The notes beneath the pieces are model-generated. The model worked only from the letters and a program-made list of their open reading frames with translations. It had not been told where the DNA came from and did no database searches. Positions 1 through 8,100 of a stretch of DNA of 14,271 nt are shown one piece after another. Positions within the stretch are counted from its first letter, which is position 1. Each line of letters begins with the position of its first letter. Origin of the DNA: RYN-433 sp036558265 (lineage in GTDB: Bacteria; Planctomycetota; Phycisphaerae; Tepidisphaerales; Tepidisphaeraceae); the NCBI GenBank assembly GCA_036558265.1, contig DATBFY010000614.1:1-14271 (forward strand). The letters run 5' to 3'. The translations under genes and the position numbers were made by a program.

Positions 1-111
1 TACAACACCCGCCACCTCCAGCACCACGCCGCCCAGTTGATCCTCCGCCTGCGGCTCGACGTCAAAGGATTTGACATGCCGTGGATCGGCTCGGGCTGGC
101 GCGACCTTTGA
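1..111 (+). CDS. DinB-family protein, C-terminal fragment
   Basis: Frame 1 is open from the window edge to a TGA at 109-111, giving the last 36 residues of a protein whose start lies outside. The fragment begins YNTRHLQHHAAQL and ends near PWIGSGW. An (N/I)RHxQHHxxQL helix followed by a short W-G-x-G-W-like tail is what I expect at the C-terminus of DinB/DUF1572-like four-helix-bundle proteins, where a late histidine helps bind a divalent metal; the histidines here fit that role. DinB-like proteins are typically small cytoplasmic metalloproteins, some of them thiol-dependent transferases; the substrate cannot be told from this piece. The next gene starts 49 bases downstream on the same strand. 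The identification rests on a short motif only. Confidence 0.65.
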   Translation, partial: YNTRHLQHHAAQLILRLRLDVKGFDMPWIGSGWRDL

Positions 112-115
112 TCAA

Positions 116-130
116 ATCGCGCACCGCGAT
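116..130. repeat. short inverted repeat between DinB and GH-like genes
   Basis: ATCGCG (116-121) and CGCGAT (125-130) form a perfect 6-bp stem around a 3-base CAC loop, five bases after the DinB stop codon. No T-run follows, so it is a poor intrinsic terminator. It could be a weak RNA structure, an operator, or chance in GC-rich DNA. A TATAAT-like TACGAT lies just downstream at 134-139, but no -35 element sits at a good distance. Confidence 0.25.
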
Positions 131-160
131 CGGTACGATGAACCCTCAACGTTCCAGCTC

Positions 161-1198
161 ATGACCCAATCCTCGCCGCTCATCTTCGTCCTCGTCGCCA
201 TCGTCACCGCGGCCGCCGCCGCCGCCGAGAAACCTCAAGCATCTACCATCCTCGCCATCCGCGACACCCGCTTCACCGTCAACGACCACCCCACGTTCCT
301 TCTCGGTCTCAGCCTCTACGCCGCACTGGGCGAACCCGAAGCCCTCTTCCGCCGCGACTTGGACGACCTCCAGCGTCAAGGCTTCAACTGGATCCGCGTC
401 TGGGCCACCTGGGCCAGCTTCGATCACGACGTCTCCGCGGTAGACGTCCGCGGCCAACCGCGCGCCCCGTTCCTCGACAAGCTCAAGTCCCTCGTCGCCG
501 AGTGTGACCGCCGAGGCCTGGTCGTGGACGTCACGCTGACCCGCGGCGCCGGCCCCGGCCACCTCCCCGACCTGGCCGCGCACCAGCGCGCCATTGACAC
601 CCTGGTTCCCGCGCTGGCTGACCATCGCAACTGGTATCTCGACCTGGCGAACGAACACGACATCGGCGACGCCCGCCGCGTCCCCGTCAGCGAACTCAAG
701 GCCCTGCGCGACCAGGTCCGCCGACTCGCCCCCAATCTCCTCGTCACCGCCTCCTTTGGAGGCCACGACTTGGGCGAGCAGGACCTCCGCGATGCGCTGG
801 TCACCGCCGGGCTCGACTTCGTCGCGCCCCACCGCCCGCGCGACGCCGGCTCTCCCGCGGCGACCCAGGAGCGCACGCAGCAGACCCTCGCCCTCATGAA
901 GCGGATCGGGCGAAACGTCCCGATCCATTATCAGGAACCCTTCCGCCGCGGCTACACGAAGTGGGAACCGACCGCCGACGACTTCCTGACCGACCTGCGC
1001 GGTGCGATCGCCGGTGGCGCTGCGGGTTGGTGCTTTCACAACGGCTCCCAGCGCGCCACGTCCGATCACCGCCCTCGCCGCTCGTTCGACCTGAGCACCC
1101 AGCGCCTCTTCGACCAGCTCGATCCCGAGGAGCAGAAGGTCATCGCCGACTCGAACCGAGTCGCGACGTCCGCCGCGAATCCCAGGCCGGTCCGTTAG
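161..1198 (+). CDS. Secreted TIM-barrel protein, clan GH-A glycosidase-like
   Basis: This 345-residue protein starts at ATG 161. That start is chosen because it opens directly into a signal peptide: a hydrophobic run at residues 5-22 ending in six alanines, with likely cleavage near residue 22. No Shine-Dalgarno sequence precedes it. Alternating strand-like segments fit a (beta/alpha)8 barrel: FNWIRVW (75-81), LVVDVTL (120-126), NWYLDLANEHD (157-167), NLLVTASFGG (192-201), LDFVAPH (218-224), NVPIHYQEP (252-260) and AAGWCFHNG (287-295). Asn164-Glu165 at the end of strand 4 match the N-E acid/base pair of clan GH-A, and Glu259 in QEPF is well placed as the strand-7 nucleophile. The family is probably a cellulase/mannanase-like (GH5-type) or uncharacterised relative. 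The substrate is unknown, and activity is inferred from motif placement only. It would be exported to the periplasm or outside. The gene is not clearly in an operon. Confidence 0.7.
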   Translation: MTQSSPLIFVLVAIVTAAAAAAEKPQASTILAIRDTRFTVNDHPTFLLGLSLYAALGEPEALFRRDLDDLQRQGFNWIRVWATWASFDHDVSAVDVRGQPRAPFLDKLKSLVAECDRRGLVVDVTLTRGAGPGHLPDLAAHQRAIDTLVPALADHRNWYLDLANEHDIGDARRVPVSELKALRDQVRRLAPNLLVTASFGGHDLGEQDLRDALVTAGLDFVAPHRPRDAGSPAATQERTQQTLALMKRIGRNVPIHYQEPFRRGYTKWEPTADDFLTDLRGAIAGGAAGWCFHNGSQRATSDHRPRRSFDLSTQRLFDQLDPEEQKVIADSNRVATSAANPRPVR

Positions 1199-1259
1199 TC
1201 CGGATGGGCAGCCGGCCGGCTTGCGGGCAGCGCGGAGGTGTCTTACCTTCACGCGTCAC

Positions 1260-4004
1260 ATGGCGAAGGTGAAGCAGTCTCCGAAGGATGAGGCGGATGG
1301 CGGCGAAGGGGTGGTCGCGCGCGCTGAGGGTGCCGAAAGCCTGGAAGGTGGGAATGGGCAGACGAGAACGTCCGTCCCACCCTTGTCCGCCGCCACGCCG
1401 GCGATGAAGCAGTATCTCCAGTTCAAGAGCCAATACCCCAACTACGTGCTCTTCTTTCGAATGGGGGATTTCTACGAGATGTTCTGGGAGGACGCCAAGC
1501 TCTGCAACAAGGTGCTCGGCGTCACGCTCACCTCGCGCTCGAAGGGCGGTCCGGACGCGGCGGACGCGATCCCGATGGCGGGCGTCCCGTTCCACTCGGT
1601 CGAGGGCTACCTGCGCAAGATGATCGCCGCCGGACATAAGGTGGCGATCTGCGAGCAGATGGAAGACCCCGCGACGGCCAAGGGCGTCATCCGCCGCGAG
1701 GTCGTGCGGCTGATGACCCCCGGCACGCTGACGGATGACCCGCTGCTCGACGGGCGGACCGACAATTACCTGGCCGCGGTCGCGTTCAACGTGACCAAGG
1801 CGGACGGCTTCAAGACCGGCCTGGCGTGGGTGGAGCTTTCGACCGGCGACTGCGTCGCGACCAGCGCCAGCCAGGGCCAGGTGCTGGACGAGATCGCCCG
1901 CCTCGCCCCTGCCGAGGTGCTGGTGCCCGAGCACGCCAGCGGGCAGCCGCACGAGATCGCCAGGGCGATCGAGGCGCTGGGCATCAAGGCGATCACCCCG
2001 CGCCCGGGATGGCAGTTCACGCCCCACCACGCCAGGGAGCAGGTGCAGCGGCAGTGGCAGGCGGGCACGACGGCGGGCTTCGGCTTCGCGGACGATGACC
2101 CGGGCGTCCTGGCGACGGCGGCGGTGCTGTCCTACCTGGAGGAAACGCAGCGGTCGTCGTTGGCGCACCTCCGCCCGCTGCGGCGGCACAGCGTGGACGA
2201 TCACCTGGTCATCGACCCGGCAAGCTGGCGAAGCCTGGAGGTCGATCGCACCGTGCGGAGCGGGGGCACCGAGGGGACACTGCTCAGCGCGATCGATCGC
2301 ACACGGTCGGCCATGGGCGGGCGACTCTTGCGGCAGTGGCTTCGGGCTCCGCTGCGGGACGTCGAGCACATCACGGCCCGGCAGGAGGCGATCGCGGCGC
2401 TTCTGGCGTCGCCGGCGGATCTGGCGTTCGTCTCGGGCGAGCTGGAGCGCGTGTGTGACGTCGAGCGGATCGTCGGGCGCCTCTCGGTCAATCGCGCCAG
2501 CCCGCGCGACCTGTGCGCGCTGGGCAAGTGCCTGGACGGATTGCCCGGCGGCCTGTTCGCGCGGCTCGAAAAACTGCCGAGTTTCGAGGCCGTCGCGCCC
2601 GAGCTGCTGGCGCTCAAGTCGTTCTGCCAGGAGAAGGGCAAGTTCATCGCCTCGGCGATCCTGCCCGACCCCGCCCCGCACCTGCGCGAGGGCGGCGTGA
2701 TCGCCGCTGGCTATGACGCGGAGTTAGACCGGTTGCGCGAGATCGGGACCAACTCGCAGGCGTGGCTCGCCAAGTACCAGGCTCAGCTCGCCGCCCAAAC
2801 GGGGATCGAGCGGATCAAGGTCTCGTACAACAAGGTCTTCGGCTATTACATCGAGGTGTCCAACGCGCACAAGCAGAAGGTGCCCGACGGGTGGACGCGC
2901 AAGCAGACGACCACCAACGCCGAACGGTATGTGACGGCGGAGCTCAAGGGCTTCGAGACCGAGGCTCTGGGCGCGCGCGACCGGGCGATCGCGCTGGAGC
3001 AGACGCTCTTCGAGGACGTGCGGCAGGCGCTGTTGCCGGCGGTCGGGCAGTTGCAGGAGCTCGCGGCCGCGCTGGCGCGCCTGGACGTGCTCGGCGGCCT
3101 GGCGGTGCTGGCGCAGGAGCGGCGGTACTGCCGGCCCACCGTGAGCGACGACCGCGTGCTGGAACTGGTGGACGCGCGGCACCCGGTGCTGGACCAGCAG
3201 CTCGGCAGCCAGTTCGTCGCCAACGACGTGCGGTTCGGTCCGGACGATTCGCTGATGCTGATCACCGGGCCCAACATGGCGGGCAAGAGCACCTATATCC
3301 GCCAGGTGGCGCTGTGCGTGCTCTTGGCGCAGGTCGGCTCGTACGTGCCCGCCAAAAGCGCCACGGTGGGCGTGGCGGACCGGCTCTTCACCCGGATCGG
3401 CGCCAGCGACGAGCTGCACGGCGGGCAGTCCACGTTCATGGTGGAGATGACCGAGACGGCCAACATCCTGAACAACGCGACGCCGCGCTCGCTGGTCGTG
3501 CTGGACGAGATCGGGCGCGGCACGAGCACGCTGGACGGTCTTAGCCTCGCGTGGGCGATCGCCGAGCACGTGGCATCCAGCGTCCGCTCGCGGACGTTGT
3601 TCGCGACCCACTACCACGAGCTCACCGATCTGGCGCAGCGGTTCAAGGGGGTGCGGAACCTGAACGTGGCGGTGCGCGAGTGGGAGGACCAGGTCGTCTT
3701 CCTGCACCGGATCGTCGAGGGCGGGACGGACCGGTCGTACGGCATACACGTGGCGCGATTGGCCGGCGTGCCCAGGCCGGTGCTGGAGCGGGCGCGGCAG
3801 CTCCTTTCGGAGCTGGCGGTACACCACGTGTCGCTCAAGAAGGGGCTCAAGCATCGCCGGCCCGAGGCGGAGAACCAGTTGCCGCTCTTTGAGGATCCGG
3901 CGGCGGAACTGTTCAAGGCGCTCGCCGGCCTGAACCTCGACGCGATGACGCCGTTGCAGGCGTTCGAACTCCTTCGAGAGTGGAAGCAGAAGTGGGCCAA
4001 GTAG
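1260..4004 (+). CDS. mutS: DNA mismatch repair protein MutS
   Basis: Complete 914-residue MutS, the ATPase that recognises base mismatches and small loops and starts methyl- or nick-directed repair in the cytoplasm. The mismatch-reading Phe-X-Glu motif is FYE at residues 71-73 (in GDFYEMF). Walker A GPNMAGKST is at 670-678 with Lys676. Walker B LVVLDE ends at Asp749-Glu750, followed by GRGTSTLDG, and THYHEL lies beyond it. QLPLF at 873-877 matches the beta-clamp-binding motif found in the C-terminal tail of many MutS proteins. About 48 acidic, low-complexity residues precede the conserved domain, which starts near MKQYLQF; a start at ATG 1404 would remove them. I chose ATG 1260 as the first ATG in frame; a GGAGGTG at 1234-1240 is 19 bases away, too far for ideal use. 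A weak TTGCGG/TACCTT pair (1221-1226 and 1244-1249, 17-base spacer) lies just upstream. No mutL is visible nearby. Codon use is G-ending, unlike its neighbours. Confidence 0.98.
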   Translation: MAKVKQSPKDEADGGEGVVARAEGAESLEGGNGQTRTSVPPLSAATPAMKQYLQFKSQYPNYVLFFRMGDFYEMFWEDAKLCNKVLGVTLTSRSKGGPDAADAIPMAGVPFHSVEGYLRKMIAAGHKVAICEQMEDPATAKGVIRREVVRLMTPGTLTDDPLLDGRTDNYLAAVAFNVTKADGFKTGLAWVELSTGDCVATSASQGQVLDEIARLAPAEVLVPEHASGQPHEIARAIEALGIKAITPRPGWQFTPHHAREQVQRQWQAGTTAGFGFADDDPGVLATAAVLSYLEETQRSSLAHLRPLRRHSVDDHLVIDPASWRSLEVDRTVRSGGTEGTLLSAIDRTRSAMGGRLLRQWLRAPLRDVEHITARQEAIAALLASPADLAFVSGELERVCDVERIVGRLSVNRASPRDLCALGKCLDGLPGGLFARLEKLPSFEAVAPELLALKSFCQEKGKFIASAILPDPAPHLREGGVIAAGYDAELDRLREIGTNSQAWLAKYQAQLAAQTGIERIKVSYNKVFGYYIEVSNAHKQKVPDGWTRKQTTTNAERYVTAELKGFETEALGARDRAIALEQTLFEDVRQALLPAVGQLQELAAALARLDVLGGLAVLAQERRYCRPTVSDDRVLELVDARHPVLDQQLGSQFVANDVRFGPDDSLMLITGPNMAGKSTYIRQVALCVLLAQVGSYVPAKSATVGVADRLFTRIGASDELHGGQSTFMVEMTETANILNNATPRSLVVLDEIGRGTSTLDGLSLAWAIAEHVASSVRSRTLFATHYHELTDLAQRFKGVRNLNVAVREWEDQVVFLHRIVEGGTDRSYGIHVARLAGVPRPVLERARQLLSELAVHHVSLKKGLKHRRPEAENQLPLFEDPAAELFKALAGLNLDAMTPLQAFELLREWKQKWAK

Positions 4005-4032
4005 GTTCCGCCGTGCGGAACTCTTCTTATTT
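4005..4032 (+). terminator. Rho-independent terminator of mutS
   Basis: GTTCCGC (4005-4011), loop CGT and GCGGAAC (4015-4021) form a perfect 7-bp hairpin immediately after the mutS stop codon. It is followed by the T-rich tract TCTTCTTATTT. It overlaps the end of the convergent aldo/keto reductase gene. Read on the minus strand the hairpin lacks a T-run, so it would terminate that gene less well. Confidence 0.7.
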
Positions 4033-5019
4033 CCCCGCATACCAGATGCCCCGTCGCCAGTTGTGCGGGCGGAGGCGCTGCTCGACGTCGTCCGGCAGCG
4101 GCGGCAGATCCGAGACGGCGCAGTTGCGGCGGGCCTGGTCGGGGTTGCGGATTCCGGGGATGACCGTGGAGACGGCCGGCGGCTTGAGCGCGAATCGGAG
4201 GGCGACGGTCGGCAGGTCGCCCTGGTCGGTTCCGATGGCCTGGCGGACCTTTTCGACGCGGGCGATGGTGCGCTCCAGGCGGTCGCCGGCGAAGTAGTTG
4301 CGGCGGAAGTCGTCGTCGCCAAAGCGGGTCGCTCGCGTGAGCTTGCCCGCCAGTGCCGATTCGTCCAACGCCACGCGGACGATCACGCCCACGTTGTGCT
4401 CCTGTGCGGCCGGGAAGAACTCCGCCTGCGGCTCCTGGTCGAAGATGTTGTAGATGACCTGCACCGCGTCGAGCCAGCCGTTTCGCATCAGGTCCACCAG
4501 CGCGTTCTGATCCTGCTCGGGCGTGCTGATGCCGATGCCGCGGAGCTTGCCCTCCTTCTGGAACCGCCGAAGCGTTTCCAGCGCGACGGGATTCCGGTTC
4601 CAGGCTCGCGTCCAGGTGTGGAGCTGCACCAGGTCGATGCAGTCGGTCTTCAAGTCGCGGAGCGAACGCTCCAGGCGCTCGCGCAGGTATTTCTCGGGGT
4701 AGCGATCCTCGATGCGATCGTAAGGCGTCGGCGGCCAGTCGCCGTCGGCGGTCGGCGGGATCTTGGTCGCGACGTAGACGCGCTCGTTCGGGTGTGCGGC
4801 CTTGCGCTCGGCGAGGGTTTTGGCGATGATCCGCTCGGAGTTGCCGTCGCCGTAAAGCTGGGCGGTGTCGATGAAGTTGCAGCCTAGGTCCAGGGCGGTG
4901 TGCAGGGCCTTGACGGAATCGTCGAGCGACTGCGGCCCCCACGACCCGCCGATCGCCCAGGCGCCAAACCCGATCGAGGAAACGCGCCAGCCGAGGCGGC
5001 CGAAGGTGCGGTATTGCAT
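4027..5019 (-). CDS. Aldo/keto reductase
   Basis: A 330-residue NADPH-type aldo/keto reductase, a cytoplasmic oxidoreductase with a (beta/alpha)8 barrel that interconverts carbonyls and alcohols. The catalytic tetrad is visible: Asp51 and Tyr56 in FIDTAQLYGDGNSE, Lys86 in VATK, and His134 in DLVQLHTW. STVIPGIRNPDQARRN (284-299) is the expected NADP(H) 2'-phosphate binding region near the C-terminus. The length is normal for the family. The start at ATG 5019 (MQYRTFGRLGWRVS) is chosen because it is the usual family N-terminus; an upstream in-frame start would add 18 unrelated residues. No Shine-Dalgarno precedes it, and a -10-like TATCCT ends seven bases before the ATG, so the mRNA may be leaderless. 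It is separated from the upstream dehydrogenase gene by a strong terminator, so it is probably transcribed alone. It resembles the sugar-dehydrogenase/L-glyceraldehyde reductase-like branch found in many soil bacteria; the substrate is unknown. Confidence 0.93.
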   Translation of the reverse strand: MQYRTFGRLGWRVSSIGFGAWAIGGSWGPQSLDDSVKALHTALDLGCNFIDTAQLYGDGNSERIIAKTLAERKAAHPNERVYVATKIPPTADGDWPPTPYDRIEDRYPEKYLRERLERSLRDLKTDCIDLVQLHTWTRAWNRNPVALETLRRFQKEGKLRGIGISTPEQDQNALVDLMRNGWLDAVQVIYNIFDQEPQAEFFPAAQEHNVGVIVRVALDESALAGKLTRATRFGDDDFRRNYFAGDRLERTIARVEKVRQAIGTDQGDLPTVALRFALKPPAVSTVIPGIRNPDQARRNCAVSDLPPLPDDVEQRLRPHNWRRGIWYAGK

Positions 5020-5026
5020 GGGCGGG

Positions 5027-5054
5027 AGGATAGTCGGGGGAGGCGATGAGTAAA
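5027..5054 (-). promoter_or_regulatory. Candidate sigma-70-type promoter of the aldo/keto reductase
   Basis: On the minus strand TTTACT (5054-5049) and TATCCT (5032-5027) are separated by 16 bases; each matches four of six consensus positions. Transcription would start about seven bases after the -10 box, at or next to the ATG at 5019, which fits a leaderless mRNA. It lies immediately downstream of the previous gene's terminator. Confidence 0.35.
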
Positions 5055-5066
5055 GACGTAATGCGC

Positions 5067-5108
5067 AAAACATAAAGCGCGGCCGATTCGCGTCGGCCGC
5101 GCTTTATG
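5067..5108 (-). terminator. Strong Rho-independent terminator of the PVC-type dehydrogenase
   Basis: CATAAAGCGCGGCCGA at 5071-5086 and its exact reverse complement at 5093-5108 form a perfect 16-bp stem around the 6-base loop TTCGCG. On the minus strand the stem is followed by TTTT (5070-5067). It lies 22 bases past the dehydrogenase stop codon and insulates the aldo/keto reductase gene behind it. There is no T-run on the plus-strand side. Confidence 0.88.
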
Positions 5109-5129
5109 CCCTTACGCTCTTGAGTCGCC

Positions 5130-8100
5130 CTACTTCTTCGTCGCTTCCTTCAGCGTCTCCAGGTACGCGATCAGGTCGGCGAATTCCTCGGGCTTCATGC
5201 TCAGTTGCAGGCCTTCGGGCATCAGCGACAGCTTGCCGTGCTCGCGCTCCTTGATGTCGTCCTTGGGGACCTCGGTCTTGTTGGCGCTGGCGTCGTAGAG
5301 GGTGAGGGCCTTGTCGGTCTCGCCCTTGACCACGCCCGAGAGCACGTCGCCGTCCTTCATGCGCAGGATGCTCTGCTGGTAGCCGTCGAGGATCTGCTTG
5401 GAGGGGTAGAGGACCGAATCGACCAGGAAGTTGCGGTCGTACTTCGTGCCCACGCCCGAGAGGGAGGGGCCGATGTCGGCGCCTTCGTTGCCGACCTTGT
5501 GGCACTTGATGCAGGCGGCGGCCTCGTTGTGGAAGACCTTCTTGCCGTTGTCGGGGTTGCCGGGGTGGGCCTTGGCGAAGTTGGCGAAGGCCTCGGGGGC
5601 GAGCTTCTTGGTATCGAACTTCCAGAGCTTGCCGGTGCGCTCCTTCTCGGGGACGTCCTTGCCGTAGAGGTTCTGGAGCTCGCTGATGGCCTGGGAGGAA
5701 AGGGGGTTGGTATCGAGGCGGGCCTCGATGACCGGGAGGGCGTCCTTCTTGATCTGCCCGATGGCGCGGCGGGCGTCGCCGCGCAGGCCGCCGTCGTTGC
5801 TGGAGATCCCGTCGAGGTAGGCGTCGAGCGCCTTCATGTTGGGAGTGTTGCACAGGGCCTTGATGACGTCCTTGCCGATCTCCTTGTCCTTGTAGACGGA
5901 CAGGAGCGGCTCGATCGCCTTGTCGGTGCGCTGGTTGCCCAGTGCGACGGCGGCGGCGCGGCGGACGTCGGTGCGGTTGTCGTGCAGCAGGCGATCGAGC
6001 AAGGCGTCGAGCGACGGCTTTCCGTGCACCTGGCCCAGGGCCAGCGTCGCGGCGAGCGCGACGCGCGTCTGCTGGTCGCCGGTGCGCATGACCAGCGCGG
6101 GCACGGCCTTGGCGTCCTTCATCTTGCCCAGCGTCTCGACCGCCTGGACGAGCGTGTCGGCCGAAACTTCCGAGCCCAGGAGCCCGACGACCGCGTCGCG
6201 CATCGGGTCGCCACCGATGTCGCCCGCCAGCCGCAGCGCGTCGGCGGTCAGCTCGGCGTAGCCCTTGGGGTCCTTGAGGATCTGGGTCACGAGTGCCGCG
6301 GCCCCCGGCGCCTTGCTGGCGGCCAGGGCCTTGAGGACATCCTTGCGGCTCCTGGCGTCCTTGTCCGACTTGAAGAGGTTCACCAGGAGATCGCCGACGG
6401 CCGGGTCGGGCGCGACCTGCTGTCCGACCACGGCGGCGGAGCGGATGGGCTTTTCGGGGTCTTCCAGGGCCTTTCGGAGCGTGCCCTGCGCGTTGGTGGT
6501 GCCGGACCAATCCACCTCGTGCGCCGGCGGCAGGTAGTTGCGCTCCGGCTGGGTGCCCCACCACTTGCCATTCCAGGGCTTGGGCTCCTTGGTCATCGGG
6601 GCCAGGGCCTCGACCGCGGCGGTGCGTCCGGCGACGGGGTTGGCGCTGTTGTTCGCGTAGTTCGACAAGGCGCTGACCAGGCTCTGGTCGAACGTGTTGC
6701 GCATCGCGAAGACCGCGCCCTGGCGGACGGCTTCCTTGTCCGACGAGAGGGCGGCGACGATCTTGTCCCACGCCTCGGGCGCCTGGCGGCCGATGCGGTT
6801 GAGGGCGTTGAAGATCGCGTAGTGCGTGAAGAAGTCCTTCTCGGTGAGCTTGTCGATCAGGGCGGTGACGGCCTGCGGGTCACCGATGCGGCCCAGGGCC
6901 GTGGCGGCGCGGAAGCGCATCGCGGCATCGGAGTCGCTCAGTGCCGCGACCAGGGCGTTGACGGCTTCCTTGGCGCGCCGGGTGCCGAGCTGGCGGGCGG
7001 CCTGCATCCGGATCGTGACGTCCACCTCGGGGTTGGTTAAGAGGGCGATGATCGACTCGCGGCCGGCCTTGCCGTTGTCGATGCGATCCAGCGTCCAGAT
7101 GGCGTGCCACCGGGCGTATTTGGGGGCGTTGGCGTCGTTGAGCAGCGCGACCAGCGCCGGCACGACGCTGTTGCCGCGCTCGCCGATGCGCCGGCTGGCG
7201 ACCAGGCGAACGCTCTGGGCGGGGTGGGTGAGGCCTGCGATCAGGTCGCGGGTGGTGGCCTCGAACTTCTGGCCCATGGCGGCGGGGACGTACCACGCCG
7301 GCTTGGGCGTCGCCTGGCTCTTGCCGGTCCAGGTGAGCTTCATGAATCGCCCGGCGTCCTGCTTGGAGTTCCAGCCGTCGAAGTTCCAGTCGGTGATGTA
7401 GAAGCCCATGCCGTCGGGGGTGACGCAGGCGCCCAGGGGGCGGAACGGCTGGGTGCCCCCCTTGAGGAACTTGTCGTCCCGCTTGACGATCTTGTAGGTG
7501 CCGCCGCTGCGCTCGACGACGAAGCGCTCGAACGCCTTCTTGCCCCACTCGCAGTGGAAGAGGTTGCCGCGGTACTCCTCGGGCAGCGCGTCCTCGTTGT
7601 AGGCGACCGCGCCGCAGGGCGAGCCGCCGCCGTAGTCTTCCATCGCCCAGAGCGTGTAGGGGTGGAACGGCGGCAGGAGCTGCGAGGGCTTGGCGAGGTT
7701 CAGCTTGGCGACGATCGCGGCCTTCTCCTCGTCGGTCTTGGCGTTCTTGGTGGCTTCTTTTACTTTCGCGTCGTAGTCGGATTTGGCCTTGGCGACGACG
7801 TCCTTGGCGGCCTTCCAGCGGGCCTGGCCTTCGGCGTCCTCGTCCCGCGGGCGGTAGTCGAACGGGTAGCCATAAAAGCCGCCGTCCACCAGGTGGGTGA
7901 AGCGGGTCCACCATCCCAGGCCGTCGTCGGTGTTGTCGTAGGAGAAGATCTCGTCCTGGTCGTTCATCGAGATGTCCATGTGGTTGCGCGTGCCGGTGGC
8001 GTAGACTTCCCAGTGGGTGCCGTCGGGTCGGAAGCGGACCACGCCGCCGCCCTTGATCTCGATCGCCGAGTTGTCGATCTTGGAGACCAGGCCATAGATG

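Noticed and set aside
1210..1221. Perfect 12-base palindrome AGCCGGCCGGCT between the GH-like gene and mutS
   Set aside because: It is not followed by a T-run, and GC-only palindromes of this length are expected in such GC-rich DNA. A role as terminator or operator cannot be supported.
1140..2681. Long open frame antisense to mutS (about 513 residues)
   Set aside because: It overlaps a certain mutS gene entirely, is Arg/Leu/Gly-rich with no recognisable motif, and arises because stop codons are rare in GC-rich DNA.
2724..4322. Second long open frame antisense to mutS, and an alternative minus frame at 3611-5068
   Set aside because: Both are shadows of mutS and the aldo/keto reductase; they have no RBS, motifs or plausible composition.
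5104..6771. Second minus-strand frame of 555 residues inside the dehydrogenase gene
   Set aside because: It is a low-complexity Arg/Gln/Pro product in an overlapping frame, without motifs, and runs past the dehydrogenase stop.
5205..7040. Plus-strand open frames of about 600 residues opposite the PVC dehydrogenase (also 7104-8879)
   Set aside because: They are Val/Gly/Arg-rich mirrors of the dehydrogenase codons. The minus-strand frame has a signal peptide, HEAT repeats and a CxxCH, so it is the real gene.
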